Origin: Fluviispira multicolorata
GTDB taxonomy: Bacteria > Bdellovibrionota_B > Oligoflexia > Silvanigrellales > Silvanigrellaceae
Direction of reading: 5' to 3'
Assembly: GCF_009208585.1 (NCBI RefSeq)
Contig: NZ_WFLN01000005.1
Coordinates: 145,470 to 209,469, forward strand
Length of the DNA stretch: 64,000 nt
A program made the translations under genes and the position numbers. Shown in pieces: positions 8,504 through 17,019 of the stretch (positions are counted from its first letter, which is position 1; each line of letters begins with the position of its first letter). The notes beneath the pieces were generated by a model. It searched no databases. It was not told where the DNA came from and was given only the letters and a program-made list of their open reading frames with translations.

Positions 8504-9772
8504 TTATTTAGTTGCTATTTCAAGTGAGATCTTTGAACAAGAAATTCCATCACATTTTTGTAAAATCTTTAAAATTTTATCGGCATTTTCAATACACTTA
8601 CTATCAAACTGTTTACAGAGATCAATTACATTATTAATAGTTCTAATGTTTTCAGAAATTAACTTTGCAAAAGAATCGAATTTTAAACTTTCAGCAAAAT
8701 TTGGCCTAAGATTTGCATTTGCATTGTGTTGCAAAAAGTAAATTCTATCCAGTTTTCTAAATTGTTCGTCGTATTCATCCATTAATGAATCGAGTGTATC
8801 TTGGACTTCTAAATAATGTATTCTAGTTGGCGATTTCAAATCACTTGTATCTAAATCAAAATAACCTACATGTGCATATTTTGAAAATCCATACGCAATG
8901 ATTGCTGGGCCAATCTTGGAATCTAAGGAATATTTTCCGTTGTTCATTTGTGAATATAGGCCATCGCTTCCTTCTGCATCGACTTTACTATAAGCGATTA
9001 TATCTCCATAAGCTTTTACGCATGGGTCAAAATTATCTAAAGTGCACCCTTTTAAAATTTCGCGGTTCTTTCCAATCAGAGCGTCTAATTTTGAGGGATC
9101 ACCTCCGTACTGGTATGCATTTAAAGAAACAACTGTATTTTTCTTAATTTCTTCGCTTGCATCAATATGCGTAACTGTTTTTGAAAGTGCGCCCCATAAA
9201 GCTCCAATATTCACTTTCTTAATAAATTCTTTTTTTATTGTTGAATTTGTAAATGTTACTTTAAGTGAGACAAAGAATTTAAGGCCGAGATGAATTGTGC
9301 TTATGACATAATTTCCACACATTTCTCGAATTGTCTCGGGATCTTTTAAGAGTGCATATTTTCCTTTTTCTGTTAAGATGGGCTCCGCTAAATAAGCTGT
9401 TGGATAATTGAGTGATAGTTCATAAACACTATTATATGTTACATCATCAGTGCTTAAAGCCTCAGTGAGTGAAATATGTGCCTTTCCATAGAGAACCCTC
9501 CCAATATCCACACTTCCTTCACCTGAGGCACTGAGTTTATTACGAATAGCCAATTTATTTAGTCCAGTGTAAAAGTTAATTGCAATATCGCCTCCGCCAA
9601 AATATTTAAGTTTTTCGATATCCCCTTCAATGCAGTTGTTTTTAATTTTATATAAATTTTTTTCAATCCCAACCCCCGGAAATAGTTTTTGTTTTGGAAT
9701 AAAACTATTTGCATAAGTTTTTTGTGAAAAAATAAGCATAATAAAAATTAAAATGACTTTTATTTTTTTCAT
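8504..9772 (-). CDS. MACPF-like exported protein, short divergent paralogue
   Basis: A 422-residue protein with a Sec signal peptide (cleavage near YANS). It is the most divergent of five paralogues. CGNYVISTIHLGL at 152-164 keeps the spacing of the MACPF signature G-[TS]-H-[FY]-x6-G-G but has few of its residues. The family's second motif is intact (QYGGDPSKL, residues 221-229). It lacks the C-terminal GxW domain of the four longer paralogues and is not a lipoprotein. It starts three bases after the preceding gene's stop. A role as an accessory subunit or regulator of pore formation is speculation. Confidence 0.55.
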   Translation of the reverse strand: MKKIKVILIFIMLIFSQKTYANSFIPKQKLFPGVGIEKNLYKIKNNCIEGDIEKLKYFGGGDIAINFYTGLNKLAIRNKLSASGEGSVDIGRVLYGKAHISLTEALSTDDVTYNSVYELSLNYPTAYLAEPILTEKGKYALLKDPETIREMCGNYVISTIHLGLKFFVSLKVTFTNSTIKKEFIKKVNIGALWGALSKTVTHIDASEEIKKNTVVSLNAYQYGGDPSKLDALIGKNREILKGCTLDNFDPCVKAYGDIIAYSKVDAEGSDGLYSQMNNGKYSLDSKIGPAIIAYGFSKYAHVGYFDLDTSDLKSPTRIHYLEVQDTLDSLMDEYDEQFRKLDRIYFLQHNANANLRPNFAESLKFDSFAKLISENIRTINNVIDLCKQFDSKCIENADKILKILQKCDGISCSKISLEIATK

Positions 9773-9775
9773 TCT

Positions 9776-11617
9776 TTATATTCTTTCAAAAGTTTCTACA
9801 TCTTTAACGCATGCAAAACGATCGTCCGTTTCGCTACAGGGAGTGACTTCTGCTCTACATTCTTGTGCTTTTTTATTGTCGACGTTAACTTCTCTTAATT
9901 GGAATGAGTCTTTATCAATAGGCGTGATTAGGACATCTTTATCATATGTACAATAAAAAGAGGTTTTTTCCTTAAGGGGAACATGGATCTTAAAGCGCAT
10001 ATATATTTCATTTAAACTTCTTAAGCCACCTGAAGCATATTGTGTGATATATCCTTCATCTATATGCACATTTTTAATGCCATTTAATATTTCTCCAGTT
10101 TGCACTAAAGATAAAAAAGAGTATTTATCGGATTGCCAAAATCCTGTGTAATTAAAAGGAATTTTTGTTAAGTTGCTGTCGATAAAATTGCTCAATGCTT
10201 TTCTATCATATTTAATGAGTCTATTATAAGCATTTTCTGCTCCTAATACACAAGCTTTCGCATTGGCTCGGCTGATATTTACATCCGTTGTTGTTTGGTT
10301 AATAAAACAATTTTCAGCGGCATCGGCTAAGAATGTTCTGTTTTTTTGGCTCACTCTTGCAATGTCATTTAATTGTTCTTTAACCCCATCTGGGAGGAAG
10401 AATTTAAGCAATTCTTGTGCGCGAATACCATCATATAATGTACGTAAATATCTATCTTTAAGATCGAGGCGTGTATTTTTGACTTCATTGGCAAGAGGAA
10501 GGGAGGCTGTTGCCGGGAAGAGCGTAACAAGGGAATCTTTATATTTCAAAGCATTTTTTGCATACGAAACAGTGTTCCATTTTAAAGCCACTAGGCCGAG
10601 AGGTTTAGTTTCATCGTAGGTGCTATTAGCAATTTGTTTGGTAAATTGCTCTTTTCTATATAAGTCAAGATTTTTTAAAATTGCAAAGCATGCATCTACA
10701 TCTTCCCCACTGCAATTTGTAACCGATGCTCGATTTTCTGTAGAGATTGCTTTGGGCAATTGAGAAGGATCTCCCCCCAATTGAAAGGCATAGACTGTAA
10801 GGTGAAAAGACTTTTTAAGATAATCATCTAATTTTTTTATTTCCCCGTTTAATTCACCAAGATTCTGGAGATTGGCTTTAACTTTTCCTTTAAATAAAGT
10901 TTGAGTGCTTTCATTTTTAAAAGAAAACTTAACGGTTGTATAGAGTTTTGCGCCTATGCTGACGCTGTCGACAAAAGAGTCACCACAAGCTTGTTCGGCT
11001 GTATTAAGTGCCTCACCGTTGCTATTTAATTGCGACTGAGCCAATAAAGAAACAGCTTTATCATTTGCGTTAAAGTCAAAACCTATTTCGCCGCCATCCA
11101 GTTCTGCAACTTCAGTAAAACTCACGCTCGTTTGGGAAGCACCTGCTTTTTTTGCATACTCAATTGCGCCATTTCCAGAAAAGATCGAATAGCTGACATC
11201 TCCAGCTAAAGTGCCTGATATGTTTTTTATTAAGCTTTCTGTAGATAGATTGTAAAGATAGCCAACTTTAAAATCACTGGTATTGATGGTTGGAACTCTA
11301 ATTGTGCCCGTGACACAGTGGGATTTTAATATTTGACTGTTGCTATCATAACCACTCCCTAGCAACGCTGGAATCAGTGACTCCCCTGGTATAGTGCTGT
11401 TTTGGCTTCTTTTCTTAAGTGACGAAAGACTGAGGGAGCGAAGATCATCGTTCATGGGAGTGTCTTTTAGCGATTCTGCAGCACTCAAGTTTTCTGTCGG
11501 GCGGATTAAAATATAATCAGGTTTAGTAAATATTTTATGATATGCTGCATAGGAAAGACATGACATAACTATGCTTATTGAGGTGATTATAAATATTTTA
11601 TTTTTTTTACTTTTCAT
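9776..11617 (-). CDS. MACPF-like putative pore-forming protein (paralogue A)
   Basis: A 613-residue exported protein. The N-terminus is hydrophobic with a possible lipidated Cys (IVMSC, Cys 20). Core, residues 85-300: GYDSNSQ, a Cys/Gly pair, alternating hydrophobic strands, then CGDSFVDSVSIGAKL at 211-225, which has the exact spacing of the MACPF signature (G-[TS]-H-[FY]-x6-G-G), and QLGGDPSQL at 279-287. A helical region follows (300-480). The C-terminal beta-rich domain opens with YTGFWQSDKYSFLSLVQTG. SD AAAAAGGAG precedes the ATG. The MACPF/CDC/SNTX assignment is inference from the motif and strand pattern. Confidence 0.6.
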   Translation of the reverse strand: MKSKKNKIFIITSISIVMSCLSYAAYHKIFTKPDYILIRPTENLSAAESLKDTPMNDDLRSLSLSSLKKRSQNSTIPGESLIPALLGSGYDSNSQILKSHCVTGTIRVPTINTSDFKVGYLYNLSTESLIKNISGTLAGDVSYSIFSGNGAIEYAKKAGASQTSVSFTEVAELDGGEIGFDFNANDKAVSLLAQSQLNSNGEALNTAEQACGDSFVDSVSIGAKLYTTVKFSFKNESTQTLFKGKVKANLQNLGELNGEIKKLDDYLKKSFHLTVYAFQLGGDPSQLPKAISTENRASVTNCSGEDVDACFAILKNLDLYRKEQFTKQIANSTYDETKPLGLVALKWNTVSYAKNALKYKDSLVTLFPATASLPLANEVKNTRLDLKDRYLRTLYDGIRAQELLKFFLPDGVKEQLNDIARVSQKNRTFLADAAENCFINQTTTDVNISRANAKACVLGAENAYNRLIKYDRKALSNFIDSNLTKIPFNYTGFWQSDKYSFLSLVQTGEILNGIKNVHIDEGYITQYASGGLRSLNEIYMRFKIHVPLKEKTSFYCTYDKDVLITPIDKDSFQLREVNVDNKKAQECRAEVTPCSETDDRFACVKDVETFERI

Positions 11618-11631
11618 TTTTTCACTCCTTT

Positions 11632-13350
11632 TTAAAATGGAAAACGCTCAAAACGAATTTTATCGAGACAGTCATAAGGATCGCCTTTGGTGCAAATAGG
11701 AAATTTATCAGTTTCAAAACATTCTATATAATTATTTTTTGATGAATATTTAATCCGTAAATCAAAATTTTCATCATCAATTATGGATAATTTAGCAGTT
11801 GCATTTAAGTGGCAATAAGTGTTGTCTTGCTTTCTTTTAATAACAGTGATGGGTAAAAAAGCAGTTTCGTCGTCGATAAAAGTTCCATTATAAGAATAAA
11901 AAGTAAAATCCCCACGGTAATCATAAACTCCCATTGCTATTTGTGCTCCCGTTTGGGCTAATTGGAAAATATTTATACTCGGAGTTTTCCATGAAGTCCA
12001 TTGTCCAGTGAGATTGTATTTTGGTAATATGTTTGAAACATATGATTGCAAAACTCCAGAGTTGTAATTTTCGAGACTTGCATAGGCATCTTGCGTTGCA
12101 TTTTTACAATTGCTTGGGTCTGAAAAGCAGGTATCAGCGGCAAATGATATTTTATATCTATTTTTTTTGGATTTAGAAAGAATGTCGTTTAATTGATCCT
12201 TTACATATTCGTTGTTGATGCCGAAATTATAAAGCAATGCATAAGCACGATTATGGTGAGTGAGTTCTTCTTCATATCTATATAATAGATCTTTCTTTAA
12301 CTGTTCAAGTTCAAAATCGAGGATGGGGGAGTAATTTTTAGGAATTAAGCGAATAGCTGAATTTTTATTTGCGACGAGATGATCTGCATGCCGAGCTGTC
12401 TGCCAACTGATAACCGTAAAGCCATTTTCTTTCAAAGGATTCAACTCTATTTCATGCATTTGGTCTGAAAAATCATTAATTCTATATTTTTCAAGGCCAT
12501 CTACTATGTCGATACACTTTTGAATAGTTTTTATATTGCAGTTGATAATTGAATCGGTGATTGCTCCAGAAAGTTTGGTTTTGTCACCACCAAATTGGCG
12601 GGCAGTAAGTTCAAAACTGATTTTGGACGATAAGTTTTCATCAAGTGTAGCAATTTTTCCAAATAATTGGCCGAGATTTGTAATACCAGCATTAATTGTT
12701 CCATCAAAAGTCTGTTTCTGCGATTTATTTTCAAAGTTAAACTTGATAGTATAGATTAATTTTGCCCCAACGTTTACTGCATTTACAAACTCATCTCCAC
12801 ATATTTGAGTAACATTATTTTTAACTGTATTGTCTGGATTGACAAATGCTGCGCCATAAAATGATGTCTTTAAATGAGTGAGAGTGAGCTGCTTTGCTCT
12901 ATAAGTAGTTATGCTCGTAAAGGTTTCACTGTACTCATCACTGGCAATCTGTGAGACATATTCGGCAAGAGCACTTCCTTTAAAGACACTGTACTGAGCT
13001 TGGCCATTCACATTACCTGAAAGTTCATTCACGAGCGAATGCATATCCATATTGTGATAAATATTTGTTTCCATACTGTGCTGGCCGACATAACGGATAT
13101 CTCCATCTATACACTTTGTCGTGCTTTCTTGTGATTTGCTGTCGAAACCAACACCGAGTGCTATCCCAGTATTGTCGGGTGGAATAATGCTTTCTGGTTT
13201 TTGCAATTCAGAATTTAAACTAAGAGAATTTTGCTTTAGCTGAGTTGAATTTGGAGTGTTTTGCTCCTCAAGTCTTTTCCCACATGAAAATAAAATGGAT
13301 GATATAGATACTCCAAAAATAATGAATTTAAAAACATTTTTACGCCGCAT
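11632..13350 (-). CDS. MACPF-like putative pore-forming lipoprotein (paralogue B)
   Basis: A 572-residue lipoprotein (SSILFSCG, Cys 23). I start at ATG 13350 because AAAGGAG lies just before it; the longer frame to 13416 would overlap the upstream LRR gene. Domain order matches paralogue A: GFDSKSQ near 69, CGDEFVNAVNVGAKL at 184-198, QFGGDKTKL at 252-260, a helical middle, and a C-terminal domain opening LTGQWTSWK with QTG after it. Thirteen bases separate it from the LRR gene's stop and 14 from paralogue A, so the genes are cotranscribed. Confidence 0.6.
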   Translation of the reverse strand: MRRKNVFKFIIFGVSISSILFSCGKRLEEQNTPNSTQLKQNSLSLNSELQKPESIIPPDNTGIALGVGFDSKSQESTTKCIDGDIRYVGQHSMETNIYHNMDMHSLVNELSGNVNGQAQYSVFKGSALAEYVSQIASDEYSETFTSITTYRAKQLTLTHLKTSFYGAAFVNPDNTVKNNVTQICGDEFVNAVNVGAKLIYTIKFNFENKSQKQTFDGTINAGITNLGQLFGKIATLDENLSSKISFELTARQFGGDKTKLSGAITDSIINCNIKTIQKCIDIVDGLEKYRINDFSDQMHEIELNPLKENGFTVISWQTARHADHLVANKNSAIRLIPKNYSPILDFELEQLKKDLLYRYEEELTHHNRAYALLYNFGINNEYVKDQLNDILSKSKKNRYKISFAADTCFSDPSNCKNATQDAYASLENYNSGVLQSYVSNILPKYNLTGQWTSWKTPSINIFQLAQTGAQIAMGVYDYRGDFTFYSYNGTFIDDETAFLPITVIKRKQDNTYCHLNATAKLSIIDDENFDLRIKYSSKNNYIECFETDKFPICTKGDPYDCLDKIRFERFPF

Positions 13351-13363
13351 AACTCGAACTCCT

Positions 13364-14701
13364 TTAAAAAGATTTTGGACAATGTTCAGTAAATAAACTT
13401 GAGACTTGTTTTTCACATTTTTCCTTTAAATTTTCTTTATTAGGGTTGTATTGATATTCTAAGTCAAGAATGCTTCCATTTAAGTATGGGTCATTGATAC
13501 AATGTCTCCAACATTTTTTTAAAAATGGTGATATTTCTTGTAAGCTCGAAAAATCATTTATATGATTGTGGTTCAAACTAACTTCAATTTTCTCTGCAAT
13601 GCTTTTTTTGTATAGATCTCCAAGAGGTAATATATCTTTTATCAAATTATTTTCTAATTTAATCTCTTTCAGATTAATAAGATTTCTTATTACAGCAATA
13701 TTTTCAATTTTATTATAATTAAAATTAATATTTGTTAAATTTATAAGCTCACCTATAGCACTGATATCAGTTAAATTGGATTCGCTGAGTTCAAGCTCTT
13801 GCAGATTTTTGAGTTTTTTCAGAGGGGTAAGGCTTAACCCATCTCCTGCTTTCACGATTTTAATATTTTCAGCATTTATAAATGTTTGAAATGGAGAAAT
13901 ATCAAGAATTAATAAATTTTTATCATTATTATTAAAAGCTATATTTTTATCATTAAAATATCCACTATTTGGTCTATCGCCAAAAAGCGTGATGGAGCAT
14001 TGCTGATTTCTATAATATTCACCCTCAGAATTCGTATATATAAATCGATTCATCATTCTTGGATCCCCATACTGGCACCAATCCATAAAGTGATAATTTA
14101 AACGCACTGTAAATTTTATGGGTGGAGTGCGAGTTTCTTTATTTGTCAGTTTATGGGTTTCAATTGCTGTTACTTCTATATCGCAGGTTGTGTGAGTGGT
14201 TAATGGGATTTTAATATCTCCATTGATATTAAGAGTATTATTCTCTTTATTAAAGTTGAGAGCTTGAGCGCATATTTTATATTCAGGGCTAAAATAATTA
14301 TGATTTTTAGGTGTGTATTCAAATTCAATTTTGTTAAATTTATTTTTTTGTGAAAATCGAATGGGAAAACCTTCGAATTTATTTTTTTCGTTAAGATTCC
14401 AAGTGATGTGGGGTGCAGTTCTATACTGAGTTAGGTTTTCATCTATCAAGTAAGCGGACTTATCTTTTATCTTTTCATTTGGGTAACGGATAAAAACATC
14501 CATTTCTTTGTCGACGTTGCTGTCCACTGTAAAACTTAAGTCTTTTCCTGTTTCCCCTGATTCATAACTTTGTTCAGGGATAGGTTTATTTGAGCCATCA
14601 TTTGATTTGCCGTCCTGATTGTCAGAATTCTTTTTCCCGCATGATAAAATAAGTATAGTGGATATGCCTATTTTCAAGAATAATAAATTCCTTATCTTCA
14701 T
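13364..14701 (-). CDS. Leucine-rich-repeat lipoprotein
   Basis: A 445-residue lipoprotein (STILILSCG, Cys 21) with a strong ribosome site (GGGAGG). Residues 1-280 are beta-rich and unrecognised. Residues about 290-385 hold four or five 21-22-residue leucine-rich repeats of the internalin/SDS22 type (LKNLQELELSESNLTDISAI and relatives). Such domains bind other proteins. It is the first gene of the operon LRR-B-A-short paralogue-collar. Its partner may be a cognate pore protein or a target-cell receptor, but this is inference from operon order. Confidence 0.75.
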   Translation of the reverse strand: MKIRNLLFLKIGISTILILSCGKKNSDNQDGKSNDGSNKPIPEQSYESGETGKDLSFTVDSNVDKEMDVFIRYPNEKIKDKSAYLIDENLTQYRTAPHITWNLNEKNKFEGFPIRFSQKNKFNKIEFEYTPKNHNYFSPEYKICAQALNFNKENNTLNINGDIKIPLTTHTTCDIEVTAIETHKLTNKETRTPPIKFTVRLNYHFMDWCQYGDPRMMNRFIYTNSEGEYYRNQQCSITLFGDRPNSGYFNDKNIAFNNNDKNLLILDISPFQTFINAENIKIVKAGDGLSLTPLKKLKNLQELELSESNLTDISAIGELINLTNINFNYNKIENIAVIRNLINLKEIKLENNLIKDILPLGDLYKKSIAEKIEVSLNHNHINDFSSLQEISPFLKKCWRHCINDPYLNGSILDLEYQYNPNKENLKEKCEKQVSSLFTEHCPKSF

Positions 14702-15315
14702 TCAGTCCTCCCTTTTTAAAATTGACTGCAAAAGTAAGTGCTTAAAATTAATTCTTCTTTGCAATTACAAAACAAAAATTGAGGTGTCAAGGTGACAATA
14801 ATATTGTTAAATTATTTGAGATTTATAAATTAATGAATAAAAAATTTAGGAAAAAATTAAAAGTTTATGCTAAAGAATGATTTTGAATGCATTTGACATA
14901 ATAAAAAATAATTTTTGAAAATTTATCATTTCAAAAATATGAATATGAATTTAACTTTAAAAACGACACACTTTCGAATTTATTTAGCCAGAGCTTATCA
15001 GAATAACACTTGCAACGCTTGTATTACTCATATCTTGGATGTTCCCTGCGCTTTGGCTGGAGACAATTTTGTCTTCGACCTTAAAAAACTTCTTCTTTGA
15101 AAGTAAAAAGGAATAAAAGTTTGAATCGTAAATAAAAATTTACTTGCTTAATATATTTTTGAAGAGTTCATAATAAAAAATTTTCATTTTCTGCTTATAT
15201 TTAGTGAAGTAGAAGCGTTCTCATTGTACTTTAGTTTAGCTTTTTCAATAAATAGTCAAGAATCAAATTTTCTTAACTATTTGATGACATATCCTAACAG
15301 AAATTACTTGCCAAA
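14702..15315. other. Intergenic region between the two MACPF-like operons
   Basis: 614 bases holding the promoter region of the LRR operon at the left end and the 3' flank of paralogue C at the right. A possible decayed SpoU/TrmH fragment lies at 14994-15107 (listed separately). An open frame of 61 codons on the plus strand (14915-15100) lies opposite it and is not credible as a gene. Confidence 0.6.
14994..15107 (-). pseudogene. Possible remnant of a SpoU/TrmH methyltransferase 3' end
   Basis: Translated on the minus strand this reads LLSKKKFFKVEDKIV, then SAGNIQDMSNTSVASVIL, then a stop. It parallels the end of the intact methyltransferase at 22002 (GLSQSLLKGGDNLV, then STGNVESLNVACASSIIL). 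The shared pattern is K-x-x-D-x-[IL]-V, G-N-[IV]-[QE] and S-[VI]-I-L. At DNA level GACAA and TTGTCT align without a gap for about 75 bases, at roughly 50-75% identity. It is in the same orientation as the intact gene. An alignment with a significance estimate would decide. Confidence 0.35.
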
Positions 15316-17004
15316 TTATTCGAATTTTTTGAATGAAACATTTTCGCAAAATTTTGTATTCAGTGAATTTGTATTTTTCAATAATTTAATGTCTTCTTTG
15401 TCAAAAACGCACACTTCATCTGGACTTATTTCACATTCATCATTAAATTTAAATATTGAATGCTGAGGTTTAAATTGAATATTAATATTATATTTATCTA
15501 CGTATTTTACTTTCAAATTAATATATGATTTGCATTTAGTATTTGAGTTGTCCTTAAATAAATCTTTTTCAACCGCACCAGCGAGAAAAAAAGTATTTTC
15601 TCCTAAATATCCACCTTTTGCCGTCGAAGTTAAATTATTAAGTTTTATTGAATTTACAATGGCTGTTACTTTGTTATTGTATTGAACAATATTTATTGTT
15701 GTCATATCATTTGAAACCCATAGACCAGAGATTTTCATTTTTGCATCTGTATTTTCAAATTTAATAAAATCATTTTCATCAAATTCTTTTAACCGACTTA
15801 ATGCATATGAGGTTGATTCTACACAATTTGATATTTCTTCACCAAAGCAATGTTGAACAGCAGAAGCAATTATATATAAATTTGAGCTTATTAGCTCAGA
15901 TGTTTCTTGTAGTTTAGTCATTTTAGAGAGTGGTATATTAAAGTGCATTAATTCAAAAGCTGTTTTAGATAATTTCATTTGATAATCAAATGCATCTTTT
16001 AATTTTTGTCTAGAATGCTTAATTTCTTGCGCAAGTGGGGGGGATGGGTCTTTGGGAATTAATTGAATTGGTTTATTATTATATGAAATAAGTGCATTTT
16101 TATATTTAGTTGAAATCCAGCCAAAATAGGCCCAACCATTGGGATTATGTGGGTCAAAACTTTTGTTTTTAAGTTGTGCTGAGAAGTTTGCTTTATAATT
16201 TGATAATTCTTCTAGTGTTTTGAGGCAGACTTCAATTGGTTTAACCTCTTTGCTATCTATTTTTATTGCTGCTTTATCTATACTACAATAGACGGTATCA
16301 CTAGAAATTGCGTCTGAGAGTTTTTTTGAATCTCCGCCAATCTGTTTTGTATCTATAGTAATGATAGTTTTTGCTAAAAGACTTTCATCAATGCCTTTTA
16401 GTTGTCTTTTAATTTCAGCAATAGAGAAGATATTTGCACCTACTTTGCTAAAAAATTCTTTTTTATCTATGGAATTTTTAAATAAAAAATTGATATTTAT
16501 TAAAAGCTTTGCACCTATAACTGCCTGTGTAATAAATTCATCGCCACAGAATAGTTCGATATTACTTTTAATTGAGCCATCTGAGTTGATGATTAAACTT
16601 TCCATACCCTTTGCAATTTTATAATTGATGAGTGTAGGTCTTTTAGGAATTATGGATATAATATCAGTATATGATAAATTTAAATCACTCGCAGAGTTTC
16701 TAGATGCATAATCAAATTGAGAATTTACATTGAAATATTGTAAATTAAGACTCCCTTTGACTCCTCCATTTATTATTTCAACTAAATCGCTATAAGTTGG
16801 GTTTAAGTAAAAGTATTCTTCAGCCGTATGTTTTCCTGCAAATGTAATATTTCCATCAATGCATTGTCCTGTTGTTAATTGGTTTTTAGTGTCATAGCCT
16901 GCGCTTAAAAAAGTGAATTTATTAAGACCAGAAATATACGTGTCAGCAAATAAACATTTACTTTGCAGGAAACAGAATAAGATAAAAAAAATTTTTATTT
17001 TCAT
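15316..17004 (-). CDS. MACPF-like putative pore-forming protein (paralogue C)
   Basis: A 562-residue exported protein with a Sec signal peptide (cleavage near LFA-DTY); no clear lipobox. Family motifs: GYDTKNQ at 36-42, CGDEFITQAVIGAKL at 153-167 with MACPF-signature spacing, QIGGDSKKL at 221-229, and a C-terminal domain beginning ISGLWVSND. It is second in a two-gene operon with paralogue D (15 bases apart). Pore formation is inferred from the motif only. Confidence 0.58.
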   Translation of the reverse strand: MKIKIFFILFCFLQSKCLFADTYISGLNKFTFLSAGYDTKNQLTTGQCIDGNITFAGKHTAEEYFYLNPTYSDLVEIINGGVKGSLNLQYFNVNSQFDYASRNSASDLNLSYTDIISIIPKRPTLINYKIAKGMESLIINSDGSIKSNIELFCGDEFITQAVIGAKLLININFLFKNSIDKKEFFSKVGANIFSIAEIKRQLKGIDESLLAKTIITIDTKQIGGDSKKLSDAISSDTVYCSIDKAAIKIDSKEVKPIEVCLKTLEELSNYKANFSAQLKNKSFDPHNPNGWAYFGWISTKYKNALISYNNKPIQLIPKDPSPPLAQEIKHSRQKLKDAFDYQMKLSKTAFELMHFNIPLSKMTKLQETSELISSNLYIIASAVQHCFGEEISNCVESTSYALSRLKEFDENDFIKFENTDAKMKISGLWVSNDMTTINIVQYNNKVTAIVNSIKLNNLTSTAKGGYLGENTFFLAGAVEKDLFKDNSNTKCKSYINLKVKYVDKYNINIQFKPQHSIFKFNDECEISPDEVCVFDKEDIKLLKNTNSLNTKFCENVSFKKFE

Positions 17005-17019
17005 ATTAAATATCTTCTT

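Noticed and set aside
13351..13416. Longer N-terminus for paralogue B
   Set aside because: It would overlap the upstream gene, while ATG 13350 has a strong SD and begins a clean lipoprotein signal.
14915..15100. 61-codon plus-strand ORF between the MACPF-like operons
   Set aside because: Its conserved part reads better on the other strand as a methyltransferase remnant, and it lacks a ribosome site.
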